Below, one piece after another: positions 1 through 11,949 of a DNA stretch of 64,000 bases. Location of the stretch: assembly GCF_026151205.1 (NCBI RefSeq), contig NC_087081.1, forward strand, positions 14,623,340 through 14,687,339. Reading direction: 5' to 3'. The notes beneath the pieces were generated by a model that was not told the DNA's origin, did not search any database, and saw nothing but the letters and a program-made list of their open reading frames with translations. Position 1 is the first letter of the stretch, and every line of letters begins with the position of its first letter. The DNA is from Bolinopsis microptera. Taxonomy: Eukaryota > Ctenophora > Tentaculata > Lobata > Bolinopsidae. Both the position numbers and the translations under genes were made by a program.

Positions 1-414
1 AGTAGAGTTGACAAGGAGATGAAAGCATTCGCTAAGGAGTTGAACAAGGATAAGCCAGATATGAGCGCAGTAATTCGCAGCTACTCCAAGATGAACAAGA
101 AAGGAATGTGCTCAAAGAAGTGTTCGAACGAGATAGCGGATACATTCTACTCGTGTTGCAGTGTGGAAGCGCTTGACTTGGCAAAGGAACACAAAGTAGG
201 AAAGAATATTGGCAACATCATGGAAAACGTTTGGGGTCTGCTCTCCACATTCTCCCAGGAAATGGGCGATGCACCGATCACCAAGGAGGATCTCCGTGTG
301 TACATGGCTACATACGACCCTGAGATGATGTGCGGAAAGAAGAAGGGAAGTGTGTTCAAGAAGCAGAGGGACGAATGTGAGGAGGAGAAGGAAGAGTATA
401 GGTATGGAATGTAA
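1..414 (+). CDS. 3' terminal exon of an unrecognised host gene
   Basis: The frame is open from the first base of the window to a TAA at 412-414, so the start probably lies upstream; the ATG at 19 is only the first methionine visible. The visible part is a soluble, lysine- and glutamate-rich peptide of about 137 residues. It has a cysteine group (pattern C-x3-C, then CC) in its first third and a highly charged C-terminus rich in Lys/Glu. No membrane segment is visible. A poly(A) signal follows at 637-642, which supports a genuine last exon. I do not recognise the family. Its cysteine spacing does not match the GPI-anchored protein at 21-24 kb. Confidence 0.55.
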   Translation, partial: SRVDKEMKAFAKELNKDKPDMSAVIRSYSKMNKKGMCSKKCSNEIADTFYSCCSVEALDLAKEHKVGKNIGNIMENVWGLLSTFSQEMGDAPITKEDLRVYMATYDPEMMCGKKKGSVFKKQRDECEEEKEEYRYGM

Positions 415-636
415 AGGGACTAGAATAGCTGTTTAATGAACTGTGGATGTTGAAACAAACCGTGAAATTTCGATTCTATTTATATATTACGATCTGTGTA
501 TCATGTATATTTCTTCAGCATTGTGAAAAAAATGTATGTCATATATTTATCGGTGTGTTTCACATCACAATGTAAAAGACACCCATTTTTCCCCTGAAAG
601 AAAATGGTTTACCAAGTTGAAGGACGAGAATCTAGA

Positions 637-642
637 AATAAA
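637..642 (+). promoter_or_regulatory. poly(A) signal AATAAA
   Basis: A canonical AATAAA lies 223 bases after the stop codon of the preceding exon, which fits a 3' UTR of roughly 240-250 bases. Confidence 0.5.
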
Positions 643-2007
643 GTCAAATAATTTCTAACCCGGGTGGCAGTAAAGATATTTTCCTGTGTCGACACAGAAC
701 TCGTCCTCAACACATGGCCAGGTACTGCACGTGTGTCTTGTGCACGTGGGCGCGGCCTGGTCCCACCTCATCTTATCTGTATTTAGAACACATGTGTTAC
801 TTTTACTTCTGTGCACGTGCCAAATCACAAATGTGGTGATTTGAGGTATTCAAAGTTCTATTCATAAAGAAACCTTCGATAAACGGAAAATCATCGGAAT
901 ATAAAAAGAGATTTTGGAAGATTTTTTAAGAAGAGCTTTTCTGCCGTCCCCTTGACCGAAATTTCGCGGTTTTGACTGAAATTTGTACCAGTTACCAATC
1001 AGTGAGGTCGGCGAGCGTGACACAAGTCGCCATCAAGGTACTGGAAGCAGTATATCCGGAGAAAACTTTGACGCAATGAAAATTTTGAATATGTCCTACC
1101 AGTAGGACATATTCGAATTTCAGCCTTCCGCGGCCCAAATTTCGCTGTTTTTACTGAATTTTACTTGAATGACCAAAACAAAAGATTAGCAATTCATACC
1201 GTTTTTGCCAGTGACACAGTTGAGGGAGGTAGACCCAGTCAAGTAGTAGTATTTGTTACAAGTTATTTCTGCGGAGTACCTTGACAGGGTGGAGGAGCCA
1301 TTTGGGACATCTGGTGGTGGACACACTGAAAATAATTAATATTACCACATATTATTACCATTTACCACATATTACCACATCGTGATCGTGTTTGTTTTTC
1401 CAGCCCCTGATCGATCACTGCATTAGATAAAATAGCACAATAACATGTGATATTTAACTATTTCTTGATGTTTGATCTCACAGCGAATCATCATATTATT
1501 CATAAATTTCTCATTCCTCTAGCTCTGTAAATAATAATTAAGACAGAACAAGGTTTCATGCCAAATGACATCATTGGATGTGTTCTATAAATTCCCCTGG
1601 AAATTACAAAACTACTTGATTCCATCTACTTTGAGGACGTTACCCGGAGAGGTGGCTGAACTCAGCCAGACTGAACACTATTAACTCACTCTTTAAGTAG
1701 CCCTTATAATCTGTTGAAAATTCGGCTCGTCATTTTACAAATTACATGAGGTCGTTATGGTATCATTGAAATTGGTTTTAAAATGTTTTCTGAAACAGAA
1801 GAATAGGAATAACCCTGGCTGTCCGCTGTGGCCCGCATAAACAACACCTCACTGACCTTCCATCTGCCACCTATCAAACAATCTCTAGGATTTCATAGCT
1901 GAAGATGGAAAATAAACGAATCTCTAATGAAGTAACATTAAAACGTTCGAGAATTTTCCTTTGTCGGGTGAGTAAATTGGATTTACTCCGTGCTAACTAC
2001 ATTACAG
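643..2007. other. intergenic stretch, no gene seen
   Basis: No convincing coding segment is seen on either strand. The one clear structure is a hairpin at 1087-1114: perfect 13-base arms around a 2-base spacer, built on GTAGGACATATTC and its complement. The rest is unassigned AT-rich sequence. Confidence 0.4.
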
Positions 2008-2015
2008 TATAAATA
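2008..2015 (+). promoter_or_regulatory. TATA box (TATAAATA)
   Basis: TATAAATA is followed about 30 bases later by an initiator-like pyrimidine/CA context (CTCAGCTTTCAC, near 2036-2047). The next ATG with a useful frame is at 2158. Position and spacing fit a core promoter for the candidate gene at 2158-2633. A chance match in AT-rich DNA is possible. Confidence 0.35.
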
Positions 2016-2157
2016 ATTCTGCTTCTCAAGTAACACTCAGCTTTCACACGTACAGTTTCTACCACACGTACAGTCTCTACCTCCGTACGTTATTTTGTTT
2101 TCTTTACCATTTTGTGTACCACTGACTAGCACTCCAGGCCCGTCACAACCAAAAACA

Positions 2158-2633
2158 ATGTCTGCTCTCTACCCGACAGCATATGGTTGTAAAGAAACCA
2201 ACAAACGCCCGACTTCTACAACAATGATCTTGCAACCAACTGAAAACCAGCGGAACATCTCGCCACTTAAAATCTTCAATCCTCAATCTCGAGATGTAGC
2301 GGTGATAAAATCAAAGAAACAGGTTAGTGATATTGAATACTTTTCGCCATTACATAGCCGAAATTCTAGATATTATCTCCATCAAATATGATGGTTAAAA
2401 AATCATAGAGTCATAGTGAAATTCTCGCCATTTTCGGCATTCTTGCTACCGAAATTATGGCCAAATTCTCGCCAATCTTGCCATCAATGACAATATAGTG
2501 ACAAACATCAAGGCGAAATTGTCGTAATTTCTAATTTCTAAGATAAGTCTTTATTCTTTTATTCCAGGGAACAAGGCTGTCGGAAAAAGAGCCAGGCTAC
2601 ATCTGGATTCAGTCACCGCAAAACAGGAAGTGA
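2158..2633 (+). CDS. candidate small two-exon gene, product unknown
   Basis: Exon 1 (2158-2322) runs from an ATG to a strong donor (CAG|GTTAGT). Exon 2 begins at 2568 after a pyrimidine-rich acceptor (TTTTATTCCAG). Joined in phase 0 they give a 76-residue basic, Ser/Thr/Pro-rich peptide ending at TGA 2631-2633. In exon 2 the next frame stays open much longer, to about 2737, and ends at another possible donor. The true splice partner may therefore differ, or the second segment may belong to a longer transcript. Support is the TATA box, the donor and the acceptor; there is no family match. Confidence 0.3.
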
Positions 2634-2744
2634 AATCTGTACTAGTCCACTTCAAAGTTGAGGTTCCGAGTTTTAGATCGGGATGTGCAAGAAGAGAGCA
2701 TCACAATAACAACGTAGATTTAAAGGTATTATATTAACCCAACA

Positions 2745-3040
2745 CATGGACCCCACTAGATGGACCCCACATGGACCCCACATGGACCCCACATGGACCC
2801 CACATGAACACCACATGGACCCCACATGGACCCCACATAGACCCCACATGGACCCCACATGGACCCCACATGAACCCCACATGGCCCCCACATGGACCCC
2901 ACATGGACCCCACATAGACCCCACATGGACCCCACATAGACCCCACATGGACCCCATATGGACCCCACATAGACCACACATAGACCCCACATAGACCCCA
3001 CATGGACCCCACATGGACCCCACATGGACCCCACATGGAC
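2745..3040. repeat. 11-bp minisatellite (TGGACCCCACA)n
   Basis: About 27 tandem copies of an 11-base unit TGGACCCCACA, with substitutions such as TAGACC and TGAACA. Because 11 is not a multiple of 3 the array is open in several frames on both strands, giving repetitive Gly/Val/Met/Trp or Pro/His/Asp pseudo-proteins. These are artefacts of the repeat. Confidence 0.95.
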
Positions 3041-3577
3041 ATTGAACTTGCTCGAAGTACAATAAAATTACAATATAAAATGACACAATGTTTTCTTAAG
3101 ATTTTAAAAGTGAACTGTCGTTAGGGGGGGGGGGGGGGGGGGTCCAACTACATTTTTGTACAATAATTTAGCGTACATTTGGCAAAAATCTGATGGCCAT
3201 GTACAGGGTGGGCCAAAAGTCAGTGGGCATACGTTGGCCTTAATAGCTCAGTCACAGAAAGAATTGTAACAATTCTTTCTGGTATGACTTACTACTACCA
3301 CTGGTTCGAGGAATTTGTCAAATCGATAAATATTCGAGTTAATTTGTTTCAAATGAAGGTTCATTTTTGCATTTATTTGATAGTTTAGATAGTCGAATCG
3401 AGCTAAATTTTATTGAATTGTGTTTGGCCATTCGAATTACGTTTGTCCTGAAAAAATTAGAACTGTAGCTTCTCAGATAACAGAGATATGAAGCATAACG
3501 AGTTTATTCATTACGTGTGATCAGGTGATTGGTTTACCTAATCACGTTATTAGGTGACCAGGAGGTGACCGGGACAT

Positions 3578-3793
3578 GATTTCAGGCCTGACCGGGACAG
3601 GGATACAAAATGTGACTTGACCGGGACCGGGACCGGGACTGAGATTATCAATTTACCGGGACCGGGACCGGGACCGGGACCAATAATTTCTATCTTACCG
3701 GGACCGTGACCGGGACCGGGACCAACAATCCAATTTTACCGGGATGACCGGGATGACCGGGATTTGACCGGGATGACCGGGATGACCGGGACC
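3578..3793. repeat. (GACCGG)n hexamer minisatellite, first block
   Basis: Repeated ACCGGG/GACCGG hexamers in runs of 2-5, separated by short AT-rich spacers, turning to (GGGATGACC)n near the end. It lies inside the mariner-like element. Confidence 0.85.
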
Positions 3794-4230
3794 AAAACTG
3801 GTATTCTCATATTGAAAGCTGCAACTTTCATTTACATTATAATTGAACAATTTGAATAAGTAATAACTAGAATATTAAATTAGAAAAAACTAGAAAAAAC
3901 CCGTCAATATGGGGCATGGGTCTAATGTACTACACCAATAATGTTCATGTACTGATTACTCAAGTTCACCCTCATTCCTCATACCTCAATCAATGATCCC
4001 TCAAATTATTCAACAGTTTCATTGTCCAATTCCAATTGACAATTGGGCTTAGCCCGAGTTGACAACTTGATGTTACTTTGCACTTATGAGTTATGTAACG
4101 ATATTAGTTTATTTGGCTCAGAGGTTGTTTAAAGATGAAATTCACAATGAATGAAAGTAAAAACTTAAAATCACAGTGAATGAAATTATGTAAAAGATCG
4201 CGGTCAAAATTCCGGCAAATTTGAGTGATT

Positions 4231-4362
4231 GACCGGGACCGGGACCGGGACCGGACCAAGAATCCTGAATTAACCGGGACCGGGACCGGGATCATAAATC
4301 AGCATTTGACCGGGACCGGGATGAAAAATGTGACTTGACCGGGACCGGGACCGGGACCGGGA
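4231..4362. repeat. (GACCGG)n hexamer minisatellite, second block
   Basis: Same hexamer as the block at 3578-3793 and in the same orientation, about 440 bases further along inside the same nested element. Confidence 0.85.
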
Positions 4363-5136
4363 CCAGGATAGCTCAAAATTGCCAATCCCGGTCACTTCCT
4401 GTAGGTGACCCCGTTAACCACTCCGTTAAACATTATGGGAATTGTTAAGGGTGCCCAATTAAGGTGTCGTTTCAAGGTGTCATATAATCACCCAGTCAAT
4501 GTTGTTAACGAGATACAGAAAATGCCTGATAACATCGTCCTATCTAATCCGTTTTTGCCTCATGTGTTTCAGATCAAATGCAACATTCAATAATCTACCG
4601 TCTCTGAAAAAATAGGCGTTCAGCATGTTCAGAGAAAACAATATAGGGTTTTAAAATCGAATGGGTGTGGCTAATATATTCGGAATTTTCCAAATTTAGA
4701 CGACGGAATCCTCGAACAGTAAGTACAGTTGCCATAGCAAAAGCAACAGTCTCAAATGTAAAACACGGGAGCTTTTAGGGCAACGTATGCCCACGGACTT
4801 TGGGGCCCACCTTGTACATTAATGGTCATAAAAAAATGAACAACAAAATCGGAAATCCCTGAAACGGAACAGGAAAAACGGAAAAAACATATTTTGTAAT
4901 CATTTATGTATATATGTACATTTGGCAAAAATTGGTTGCAAACAGGAAAAAACATATTTTGTATATTTTTGTACATTTTTGTACATGTACATTTGGCCAA
5001 TCTGGTGGCCAAACAGGAAAAAAATATTTTGTACATTTTTGTACATTATTAGTACATGTACATTTGGCAAAAATCTGGTGGCCATGTACAAAAATGTTTT
5101 TTAGGGGGTTTTTTGGACCCCCCCCCCCTGTCGTTA

Positions 5137-5860
5137 CATAACTGCATGATTTAAGAATATCTTAGTGATGCTGCTTTGATGTTTGAGTCCCTTTTAGCTT
5201 CATTTACTTTTAAATCTCCCTATTTTCTTTGTGGTAACAAATTCATTCTTTCATTGAAATACTTAATCGAATAGTTGACATATTTACAAACTATGCTTAA
5301 CTTAACGACGTTTTAAATAAAACTATATCAGTCAAGATTCTCAATAATTCATTGTGGTACCAGTTTCCAAAAAAGGTTTAAAGTAATTAAATTTTCGATC
5401 GGTTTTACGATCATTTGGAACAGGAGAAAACAAAATAGTGTTGGTTTGCCTGGGTCTCACGCACAGATTAAAATGATCGTGATATTTCTTTTGTGTCCCG
5501 TCATCAGAAATGATATGTTCCATCTGAATTGTGAAATATCATAAATCTTATAATAACAATTATCCTCTTTTCATATAACCACAATTACCCAACAACGCGT
5601 TCGCTTGTTTTATTTTATACAAAGCGTCTCCCCTTACCTAGCGATAATGTTGATCAGGAGGAACATAAATATCTAAATGTTTCTGGTATGTTAGCAGCAC
5701 ACTGTACGTTCAGCTTGCTCTATTCCTCAGAAATGCTGTTCTCCGTTCTATTCGAAATTACAAATCTAATCCAAATTTAACACGTACGTTAACTGTCAAT
5801 CTTAGAGTATCATCTTGTTCGACTCCATACTTTGTTGAAGAGAAAATAAAAGACAATTTC
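5137..5860. other. no gene seen
   Basis: AT-rich sequence between the 8-bp TSD of the upstream element and the poly(A) signal of the minus-strand sushi exon. Short open frames such as 5341-5523 show no codon pattern or motif that I can support. Confidence 0.3.
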
Positions 5861-5870
5861 TTTATTTATT
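5861..5870 (-). promoter_or_regulatory. poly(A) signal (minus strand, AATAAATAAA)
   Basis: TTTATTTATT on the plus strand reads AATAAATAAA on the minus strand, 67 bases beyond the stop at 5937. It supports the sushi-domain exon as terminal. Confidence 0.5.
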
Positions 5871-5936
5871 GAGCATCCAGACTTTCATCAAAAAGTCACC
5901 ATGAGCCGGACAATGTTATCAGCCACACAATTCCAG

Positions 5937-6172
5937 TTAACAATAACTAAAATTCCAGCTAAATTGATTATACGGCCAGTGGAAATTGCGGAGGCAGACA
6001 AGAACCAACCTGACTTGAAGCAGCAGGAACCTTGACACATTGAGCGAAACCACATGACAATACCGGTACTCGATACAAGGCCATGCTTCTGCTCCTTCGC
6101 AGGTGCGTAATTCACATTTGGGTAGTGTCCCCTTCCAATCACCATCTTCTAGACACTGCACAGTCTCTTGCT
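5937..6172 (-). CDS. terminal exon with the second half of a sushi/CCP domain
   Basis: A pyrimidine-rich acceptor (ATTCTTTCAG) precedes 6172. The exon then reads a classical CCP ending: cysteine, glycine, tryptophan, then Pro-x-Cys (VQCLEDGDWKGTLPKCE), followed by a linker and cysteine (LRTC) where a next CCP would begin. The remaining 55 or so residues are not CCP-like; they are Cys- and hydrophobic-rich and may be a C-terminal tail, with stop at 5937. A second open frame ending at 5888 overlaps. The first half of the domain should lie upstream on the minus strand, but I could not find that exon. CCP domains occur in secreted or surface proteins. Confidence 0.45.
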
Positions 6173-6219
6173 CTGAAAGAATTTGGTTTTTATTCCACAA
6201 CTGCATGACGTCAAACAAT

Positions 6220-7260
6220 TGGAAAATGATATAAATGATTGTAAATTGAGTTGCTTTTGAACTATGACAGACACCTCAGCTCACTTCATTTATAATCATT
6301 TACAGCCGGGCTATGACAGGGGATGTAGCCTGTATTTAAAGAGGCTCTATAAGGTATAACCTGCAGAGTCTGTGGAAAATGATGTGACCTCTAGAGTCTA
6401 GTTTGAGTAGGGCGTGGCAGCATCTCAAAGAATTTTCACAATTATGCTGAGCTCAGATAACCTACTCCAAAGCATGAGTCGTGTAATGACGATTTAATGC
6501 GGTGTCATGTGCTGGTTGGGTAATTAATCTAGGCTCTAACAGAGCTGCTGACTAGATAGAATGCCAGTGAGTACGAGAAGAACCTATAGAGTTGATCAGC
6601 CGATCCACAGATGAGGGGGGGGGGGGGGGGGCTCGATCCTTTCACGTAAATGAACTGAGTTGCGATTCTTGGGTAAAATTATTCTAATCCCGGTTGATGC
6701 GACAAGTAAAAAATGCTCTTTTTCAATACAACAATGCGACTCATAAACAAAACTCAATCCGGATTTTACATGTACTGAGTAGGCAGCTTAATGAGTCTTT
6801 GGAAACCAATTAGTGCCATTACTGGACATAGCTTAGTTTAATATTAGAATTAGAATTATAATTTGAATTTACACGCAAATACAATAAGAATAAAAAATAA
6901 TTTAGAAGCTTCAATCTGCTGTGCAGGGCCATTGAAGTCAGTCCGAAAACTGTTAGCAGAACACCCTTCTAGGGACATAAGGATATAACATGTAAAAACA
7001 TATTAAGTAATAAATTAATGTAGTGATAAAATCAGATATATAGAATTAATGGGCCAAAAACAAGTTCCTGGAGGATTTTAAACCCAGCATTATTCATATA
7101 CCAAGACATTTATGCCTCTTGATTTATGCTATGTAGTAGTTCGAATGAGCAGAAAAATGTAAAGTTAAAATCTAGAAAGGAAATTTTTTGAGAAAATACA
7201 AAGTTTCACATTTTATTATCACCAATCAATCATTTTTTAGCACTAAATATTATAAATCAC
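6220..7260. other. no gene seen; poly-G tract
   Basis: No supported coding sequence. A 17-base G homopolymer lies at 6615-6631. Unlike the tract at 3124 I find no matching C-tract end or target duplication for it. Confidence 0.35.
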
Positions 7261-7426
7261 ATAACCCCGGCATGCGCAGGGATTATAATTCAATTTTTCC
7301 CGCGCGCGGGGAAAAGATTTTTATAATATTTCGAGTGCGAAGCCGAGGGAATATTATGAAAATAACCCGAGTGCTTTAGCACGAGGGGTTATTTTAATAT
7401 AACTTAACCGGCGGTGTTGTGTGTTA

Positions 7427-8195
7427 TAAAAACCCCTCCGGGTTAGTGATAGGCACCAACAAATTTGACATTTTAATCTAAATATAGCTTATGAGATCAT
7501 TATGGAAAATATGAAATGAATTGGGGACTACCAAAAATATACAATAAGGTTACTATGACTTATGAAATTGGCGTTATATCTAAAAACCTTATTCTCAGTC
7601 AGAACGTTTTGAATGAATATGAAATATCGATTACGGGGCGTCGAGTTAAGCCCTGGCAAGCGATTGAAAGCTAATAACTGATATCGGTGTCTTGAGAAGT
7701 TTATCAAAAGTCGACGATATAATAATGGCTATATCAAACCGGACAAAATATAAACCGACGGACAAAAATCAAATGTAACCGTCGAGACCAAGTTTGGGAA
7801 ACTGGTTCCAATTAATGTAAGAGTTTAAGTAATGTAAGCAGAGTGCTGGAGTTTTCGCCAGCCCCTGCAATTAGGACGATAACGTAGATCGAGTGTATTT
7901 ATAGTTCTTAGTTAAGCCATAGGTCACGTGACATTTGTTACCAATTGCGCGTCGTAGTAGTTGTCACGTGATACACGTCATCAAAACACGTGAAGTACGC
8001 GGTTTTGAAATTCTCATGGAATGTCAAAACAAAACAAATCTTGTTGAGCCAAAATTAGCGGGGCGGGATTATAAAAGCTGTGCCTGGGTATTTATACAGC
8101 GGGAAAAAATCTAACAGCGGGAGCCGGGATTATAGAATTATTTAGCGGCGAGCCGGGATTTCAGAATCTTATTCTATTCCGGAGGGGTCTTTAAT
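7427..8195. mobile_element. probable MITE with CCCCTCCGG termini
   Basis: AAAACCCCTCCGG at 7428-7440 faces CCGGAGGGGTCTTT at 8179-8192, an inverted terminal pair about 770 bases apart. Nearby sequence at 7265-7380 has several inverted GC-rich motifs of the same style (CCGAG/CTCGG, CCCGCGCGCGGG), so the true element may begin near 7265. No coding capacity, and no clean target duplication identified. Confidence 0.35.
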
Positions 8196-8199
8196 TATT

Positions 8200-9115
8200 A
8201 TATTAACCAAAGTCCCAGTTGGTAAAATTTGTATGGGACATCCTGTACCTTGCAACTATTATAGATGGCACATCAGCTTAATTATGCAGTTATACTCCCT
8301 AGCATTATCTCGTTTTAGAACATCCCTAGTGTTGGGATAGGCTACCAAGTCTAGCCTTGAAGATTCTACAAATTTACTGTTTACATCTAGCCTGGTCTAG
8401 AATCTTCCCTTCCAACACTTTGTACAAAAAAAAAAATACTGAATGGTAGATGGATCAAAATCCCTTCCACCGAGTTTATTGATATTGAGTTTGAAAGATT
8501 TACTGTGTATACTACCTGCAGGTACTAAGTAGTAATAATTATCCACAGGAGAATGTAGCGCTGGTTTCAGTTATCATAACTGTTCCATTTTCAAGTTATA
8601 GTTGATAGTGGGGCACGCTGAAGTAAAAACATTAGTGAACACATTTTTGTTGACTAATCATTTAAAATTCAGTGATAATATGATTTCAGAAGCGTTATGC
8701 ACTCATTGATGATGATACTGACGCTGAACAAAAATTTCAATTTTGTCAGTACCTTTTGGGCAGCAAAATGAATGAGGTTACACAGGAACACAAGCGTGGT
8801 CATTATCAGCTATTAGATTTGCTTCAGACATGTGTTTATGTTAATGTTGGTATTATATATAATAATTATATATTATTAGTCAGCCACACTATCAGTTAAA
8901 ACAATGCCGTGACTTCAAAATGTCGGTAAAATGTACCTTTACAGTCATCCTCAACTTATTTGTTATAAAGTAGTGTTGAAAGTAATAAAACTATATATTA
9001 TTACTCATCCATTCCGGTGGTCGACGGGATCAAGAGACAGGGAGTCGGTCTCAGTCTTTCAAAAGAATCAGAAACTCCCTGATATCGTTCACTCCCCACC
9101 TCGGAGCGGGTTTTT
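8200..9115. other. no gene seen
   Basis: AT-rich sequence with a short (TA)-rich stretch near 8855-8880. No supported feature. Confidence 0.3.
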
Positions 9116-9119
9116 TTAC

Positions 9120-11740
9120 TGCTAGGCTCATAGTAAGCAAATCAACATCTCTGTTGTTGTGGCCTATGCTCCAACTGCGGGTGCAGAGGAGAGTGAGAAA
9201 GATAAGTTTTATAGGGACACTCACAGATACATTTGATGGCTACCTCGTCACGATATCAAGTTACTGCTCGTCGTTTTTAATGCAAAGAACATCAGGCAGA
9301 TATGGACTGAAGCGGTCATCGGTGGGAATCACTCCATTAGCTCATCAAATGACAAGGGACAAGACTTGTGGATTTTCTGTTGCGATGTGAACCAGCTTGT
9401 CATCGGGGGAACTCTCTTCGAGCACAAGAAACATTCACAACGGGAACATGGCGGGGGTCCAACGGGCATCACGGTCAATCAGACTAGATATATCTGCATT
9501 GGGAAAGCGGTTTCGACAGTCACTTTTTGTTGTTAGGGTAAGTCGCGGGGCAGACATCGGTTTCCCGATCATTATCTGGTTTAGGACTGCTGAAAATCAA
9601 ACTTCAGTCAGTGACAACGATCAAACGCCACCAGGCCAATGTTGCCTGCCATTGAGCGCCTGGGGAAGTACTACGGTACAGAGTTACAATGGTGGCTCTT
9701 CAAAATCGAATTTGCAAGTCTGGCTAGTGAGGTCAACCTCGAGGATATGTGGGTAAATCAGACAGGACCGTCACTGATGTTCTCATAGAGGGTACTAGGC
9801 AAACGACCCCGGAAGGCAAAGCAGCAACACACCGGTCACGGAAAAGACCAAAGGATTTATTGATTACGCGGGCACCAGTTTAAGCGCAACGACCCAAAAC
9901 TCGGACGCTAACAGGTCAAGGAGTATTCTAAACTTAATAAGTTAGTCAAGAAAGCAGCAAGCTAGACGACAATAACTGGGGCAGTTAGAGTAGCAACTGA
10001 TCTTGAGAAGCAGCGAGCAAAGGTCAGCAGCGTGACGTTATGGGCAAAGAATCAGAAGATCTCTGGTAAGAACAAGAAGCCTCCAAGCATCTTGTGTCCG
10101 GGACAGGACGGTAGGAAGATCACGGATCCCCCAACAGCAGAGGGATAGGTGGAAGGAGCACTTTACTGACTTCTGACTGAACCCTCCATTATCAAGGTCG
10201 ACCTTGAGGACTTGATACAGTACCACCCAACCCCGCTTTAACTCTCTCTCTTGGTTCGGATGGACACCACCAGAGACGAGATTAGTTATTCCCTGACAAA
10301 GCTTACGAACAACAAAAGCCCAGGAGTGGACGGATAAACTAACGAGCAACTGAAGTATGGTGCGAGTACTCTTGTTGACCAATTAGAGTGTCTATTCAAG
10401 AAAGTTGGGAAGAGAGACTGTTCCTGAAGTATTGGTTAAGGGTGTGATCCATTGTTATTGGGAGAAAGGAGAACTTCAGTCTGCGGGACAAACAGTGGGT
10501 CACCTTAAGGTCTACAGCATCCAAGCTTTTTCAGCCATATGATTCTTCTTACGCGGTCTACAAGCTGGGTATGGGTGTCTTCTCAGGGCTGAATCAGTGC
10601 GGATTTAGGCGAAACCGCTCATGTATTGCATCAGATTTATTCTCTCCGAACTATTATTCATAACTGTTCTTGAGTTTAACAATTCTCTTTACCATTAATT
10701 TTGTCGAATTTCAAGGCAGGTTTGATTCTATCAGAAGGGACTTTTATTTTGGTGCAGTATGAGAAACCTATGGGCTGCCTGAAAAATATGTCAGAATATT
10801 ACAGTCATTTTTGGGGGTACCATGAGTGCCGTGAGGGTTAATGGGGAGCTGACAGGACTGGTTTGATGTTAACTCAGGCACAGGTCAGGGTGACATTCAA
10901 GCACTCTGTCTTTACTTTCTGCCTAAAATTTTCTGCATTTCTGGCTGAGACCAACAAGATCATCGTCCAGGCGCAGTGCTGCAGAAAGGAGATGAAGACG
11001 GTCGAGGAAAAGGTCATTTGGAACACCGATTGTGCGAGACATGGCATATTATGGACACTCAGGGGAAGGCCTACAGGAGTAAACCAGATCTATTAGTTCA
11101 TTGGCAGCTCCGACGCTGGGCTGTCAGAATTAAATGCAAAGAAGACCAATGCATGGCTGTAAGCTAAGTGCGCCTCCATCGACCTTTCATCAAGGGATGA
11201 TTGTATTGAGCTGAGGTTGAGGGTGAAACCGTCGAGGCAGGTTAGAACTTTGTCTACCTGGTGTGCAAACTTCAGGGGATGGGACAATCAACAAGAGACC
11301 TGGATGTCCGTAATCAGAAGGCTATAATGGCGCCTTTCATCAGCTCTGGAACATTAGGAATAGCCGAACTATAAGACCTCCAACAAGATCAGGATTATAG
11401 GGGGCGGCTGTCCTCACCATCTTGTTGTCTGGAGCTGAAGTCTGGACACACCAAAAAGCAGCTGAAACGCTTCGGGTTTTTCCACCAAACCTCTTGAGAA
11501 GGACCTTCGGGATTAAATGGTTCTTTCATTTGACCAACGACGAAGTTCTTAGGAGGGCTGGCATCAAGTCAGTTGAGACATTCATCAGTGCTGCCAGGCT
11601 ACGTTGGTATGCGACATGTAGTTAGAATGCCGACTTAGGACTACCGAGGTTTCTTGTGTGAACTGGAAGCCAAATTATGGAAAGGGTCAAGGGGCAGACC
11701 TCGTATGAAACTGGAAGTCCTGCTTACTCGAAGATGCTGC
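9120..11740 (+). pseudogene. decayed RTE-like (CFDP2-type) LINE: endonuclease and reverse transcriptase remnants
   Basis: Reading across several frames gives an apurinic-endonuclease-like segment. It starts with VVVAYAPTAG at about 9150, continues with a GTLFEHKKHSQR stretch near 9405-9450, and shows a SRGADIG(S)DH-like catalytic end near 9540-9580. Much later, at 11410-11690, comes the typical RTE C-terminal tail: LSGAEVWT, then LRRTFGIKWFFHLTNDEVLRR, then AARLRWY and a basic PRFL segment. The middle (10.0-11.3 kb) contains a SPGVDG-like reverse-transcriptase piece near 10320. Many stops and frameshifts show long inactivity. Orientation is plus. Confidence 0.6.
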
Positions 11741-11949
11741 TAAGTTTACAGGTGTTGAAAACTCGACAACGCCACAACAGAAGCTTTTGGCTACCAACGA
11801 GTACAGTGGAGACATATGTTACGCCCAACGCGATTGTGTGTGATGCAGGCCACTCACGACTAGGAGGGAGACCTTACCATGTAACATGTATGGGTAATAT
11901 TTATATTTTAATATTTCAACACTACTATTATAACAAATAATTTTAGCAT

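Larger units (their letters stand above)
3204..4814. mobile_element. mariner-like non-autonomous element nested in the 3124-5128 element
   Basis: Termini read CAGGGTGGGCCAAAAGTC at the left and, inverted, CAAGGTGGGCCCCAAAGTCC at the right. The inverted similarity continues into a shared GTGGGCATACGTTG motif, about 35 bases in all. TA dinucleotides flank both ends (3202-3203 and 4815-4816). TA duplication and this kind of terminus are typical of Tc1/mariner. The 1.6-kb interior holds GACCGG minisatellites and no transposase. Confidence 0.6.
3124..5128. mobile_element. G/C-tract-ended transposable element with 8-bp TSD
   Basis: The element starts with a run of about 19 G followed by TCCAACTACATTTTTGTAC and ends with GTACAAAAATG...GGACCCCCCCC, an imperfect terminal inverted repeat. 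TGTCGTTA occurs immediately outside both ends (3116-3123 and 5129-5136), an 8-bp target duplication as made by hAT-like transposases. The interior is degenerate copies of a unit containing GTACATTTGGCAAAAATCTG. No transposase is visible, so it is non-autonomous. The reading frames inside it are repeat-derived. Confidence 0.65.

Noticed and set aside
2673-3086. Open frames of 80-137 codons on both strands giving Val/Gly/Met/Trp or Pro/His/Asp repeats
   Set aside because: They are generated by the 11-bp minisatellite, which is open in every frame; no start context or flanking coding sequence.
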